A DNA stretch of 64,000 nucleotides from Vibrio sp. CB1-14. Lineage in GTDB: Bacteria > Pseudomonadota > Gammaproteobacteria > Enterobacterales > Vibrionaceae. Under the pieces are notes generated by a model. It did not search any database. It saw only the letters and a list, made by a program, of their open reading frames with translations, and was not told the DNA's origin. The DNA is taken from NCBI RefSeq assembly GCF_040412085.2, contig NZ_CP115920.1, positions 2,108,001 through 2,172,000 on the forward strand. The letters run 5' to 3'. Of the stretch, positions 62,487 through 64,000 are shown piece by piece (position 1 is the stretch's first letter; each line of letters begins with the position of its first letter). A program made the translations under genes and the position numbers.

Positions 62487-64000
62487 TCAACCAACCTCGT
62501 TGAGAAGTGCCTCAAACTCATCAACTTTCATCGATAAGCTTTGCATACTTTGTTCCCAAAACTCCGATTGCGTGAGATCTTTGTTCATGTGTTTAAACAC
62601 CACATCTTCCGCAAGATGCGAACCAGTATCTCGAAGTAGCGCCACGTAATCAGGATAGAAAGACTCTCCTTTTTGCTCACGCTGCGCATACACCCCCTGA
62701 CTAAACAAGTAGCCAAACAAGTACGGGTAGTTGTAGAAGCTCAGTTCAGAAATACTAAAGTGCAGTTTACTCGCCCAGAAGTAAGGGTCTGTGCCCTCCA
62801 TCGAATCACCGTACCACTCTGACCATGTTGTCGACATCAGCTCGCATAGCTGATCCGCATCGACCTCACTCTCCTGACGCGCTTGATAGAACGCTTTTTC
62901 AAACTCAAAACGAACCGGAATATTAATGGTAAGTGCATAAGCAGACGACAACTCTTCCCACAACATTTCCAGCTTTTCTTCACTGGTTTTTGCTTGCTCC
63001 AGCAAATAATCGCGCACGATATTTTCAGCAAAGATAGAGGCGGTTTCCGCCAGGGTCATTGGATAGCTAGTGCGACATAGCGGCAGGTCTCGCATCACCC
63101 AATTGTGGAATGCATGGCCTAGTTCGTGAGCAAGCGTCAGCAGATCAGAGCGGCTGCCACCCCAAGTCATGAACACAAGAGGTGTACGAGTGGCGGCCAA
63201 CTGCGTGCAGTAAGCGCCAAGGCGACGGTTTTCTGATGGCTGAGCATCTATCCAACCGTTATCGACCATAGTTTGTACAAACTCAGCCATCTCTGGATTC
63301 ACTTGCTCAAAGGCACATTTTATCACTTCAATGCCTTCTGGAAACTCGTAGACTTTGGCTTCGCCGTTGCCTAATGGCGGCATAGCAGCAAGGTGGTTCC
63401 ACGGCGTCATACTTGGCAAGCCATGGACTTTCGCCATCAACTTACCCGCTTTTTGACCGATAACACGATGGCTTTTTGCCACCGACATCATTGCTTCTAA
63501 GGTCTCACGTTGAATGCGATTCGCTCTGAGGCTTGGGTCGAGAAAGTGCTCTTCGCTATTCTGAGAGCGCTTTTTTCCCTCATTATGACGCCAGCCAGCA
63601 AGCGCATTCACGATGGCTGCAAAAGAAGTGTCGTTGGCCTTCATTGCCGCTTGAATCCCTTTCCAAGCCGCTTCTTGTTTTGCAAACTCGCCACCATACA
63701 AAAGGCTTGCTGCCGCTGAGAAGCCTAACGTTTCTTTGCCCTGCTCCGTTTCAATAGCGATGCTAAGTGAGCCAGTAATGTTGTCATAGAGGCGTCCCCA
63801 CGCGTCGCGGCCATCAACCTGCATTGCCGACAGCAACTGCTCTTCAGCAATGCTGAGTTGAGTCTGTGCCTTGCGCTGTAGAAGTTCGATTTGAAAACCT
63901 TGCCCCGCTACAGAAGGGTTATCATGATCGAGGACTTGCCGAATAAAGGATACGTCTGCAAACGCCAGAACATTTTCATAAGGGCTGAATGCTTGCTCCA
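62487..64000 (-). CDS. pepF: M3-family oligoendopeptidase (PepF-like), 5' end outside the window
   Basis: This reading frame stays open to the right window edge, so the start is missing. The zinc motif is LAHELGHAFHNW (HExxH), followed by EnTASIFAEN-type downstream Glu (LAETASIFAENIV). MTWGGSRSDLLTLA and the C-terminal YNYPYLFGYLFSQG are typical of the PepF group in M3B. It degrades oligopeptides in the cytoplasm. At least 504 residues are visible; the full protein is about 600. Confidence 0.92.
   Translation of the reverse strand, partial: EQAFSPYENVLAFADVSFIRQVLDHDNPSVAGQGFQIELLQRKAQTQLSIAEEQLLSAMQVDGRDAWGRLYDNITGSLSIAIETEQGKETLGFSAAASLLYGGEFAKQEAAWKGIQAAMKANDTSFAAIVNALAGWRHNEGKKRSQNSEEHFLDPSLRANRIQRETLEAMMSVAKSHRVIGQKAGKLMAKVHGLPSMTPWNHLAAMPPLGNGEAKVYEFPEGIEVIKCAFEQVNPEMAEFVQTMVDNGWIDAQPSENRRLGAYCTQLAATRTPLVFMTWGGSRSDLLTLAHELGHAFHNWVMRDLPLCRTSYPMTLAETASIFAENIVRDYLLEQAKTSEEKLEMLWEELSSAYALTINIPVRFEFEKAFYQARQESEVDADQLCELMSTTWSEWYGDSMEGTDPYFWASKLHFSISELSFYNYPYLFGYLFSQGVYAQREQKGESFYPDYVALLRDTGSHLAEDVVFKHMNKDLTQSEFWEQSMQSLSMKVDEFEALLNEVG

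Overview
The window is a piece of a Vibrio chromosome. The strongest evidence is an IntIA-type integron integrase (17284-18249) next to rplT-rpmI-infC-thrS, which is where Vibrio chromosomal integrons (superintegrons) sit, followed by a long run of cassettes with related attC sites. The attC family differs from the V. cholerae VCR, so this is probably another marine Vibrio; I cannot name the species.

Region 1 (1-17066) is the attI-proximal part of the cassette array, read leftwards from attI (about 17060-17125). I count 26 cassettes and 26 attC sites (the leftmost cut by the window edge). All cassette genes lie on the minus strand, away from the integrase. Products include VOC/glyoxalase-like proteins (3), GNAT acetyltransferases (2), GFA-type zinc proteins (2), a DUF523 protein, small membrane proteins, a FabA-like dehydratase with its own AraC regulator, a proteasome/HslV-like Ntn-hydrolase candidate, an SLT lysozyme-like protein translationally coupled to a small membrane protein (possible effector-immunity pair), a YaaC-like protein and an ABM monooxygenase. 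Nine of the 26 cassettes carry no convincing gene. They form two related sequence families, A (5 copies) and B (4 copies), each tied to its own attC class. A dead IS3-family element sits inside one attC.

Region 2 (17067-28676) is core chromosome: intIA with LexA-like and CRP-like sites, the rplT-rpmI-infC-thrS translation cluster (infC with the AUU start), a response-regulator phosphatase plus anti-sigma-like kinase pair, serC-serA of the less common type, a DUF819 membrane protein and a small conserved-looking protein.

Region 3 (28804-52207) is a purine-to-glyoxylate catabolic island: GntR regulator, xdhABC (xanthine to urate), guaD (guanine to xanthine), puuD (urate oxidation), uraH, uraD, puuE, alc, allA (to glyoxylate), an NCS2 purine permease, a RutR-like TetR regulator, then gcl-hyi-glxR (glyoxylate to glycerate), aceB (glyoxylate to malate) and a GlcG/HbpS-like protein. 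Three operator families recur: TTGTATACAA (likely GntR), TATCTTAACGTAAAGATA (likely the MarR protein at 52280) and TTGACC-N4-GGTCAA (RutR-like). guaD and alc are each broken by loss of one base in a T5 run, which is either sequencing error or pathway decay. A YgiW/YdeI-like protein, a YdcZ/DUF606 transporter, a PanE-like reductase and a palindromic repeat array (36023-36441) sit inside this region.

Region 4 (52280-64000) is mixed core/accessory: MarR, an EamA exporter, glutaredoxin, a trypsin-fold protein lacking the usual serine, LysR, MFS, DUF1415, small proteins, a MazG/HisE-like pyrophosphohydrolase, astE-btuC-btuD, and an M3 oligopeptidase cut by the right window edge.
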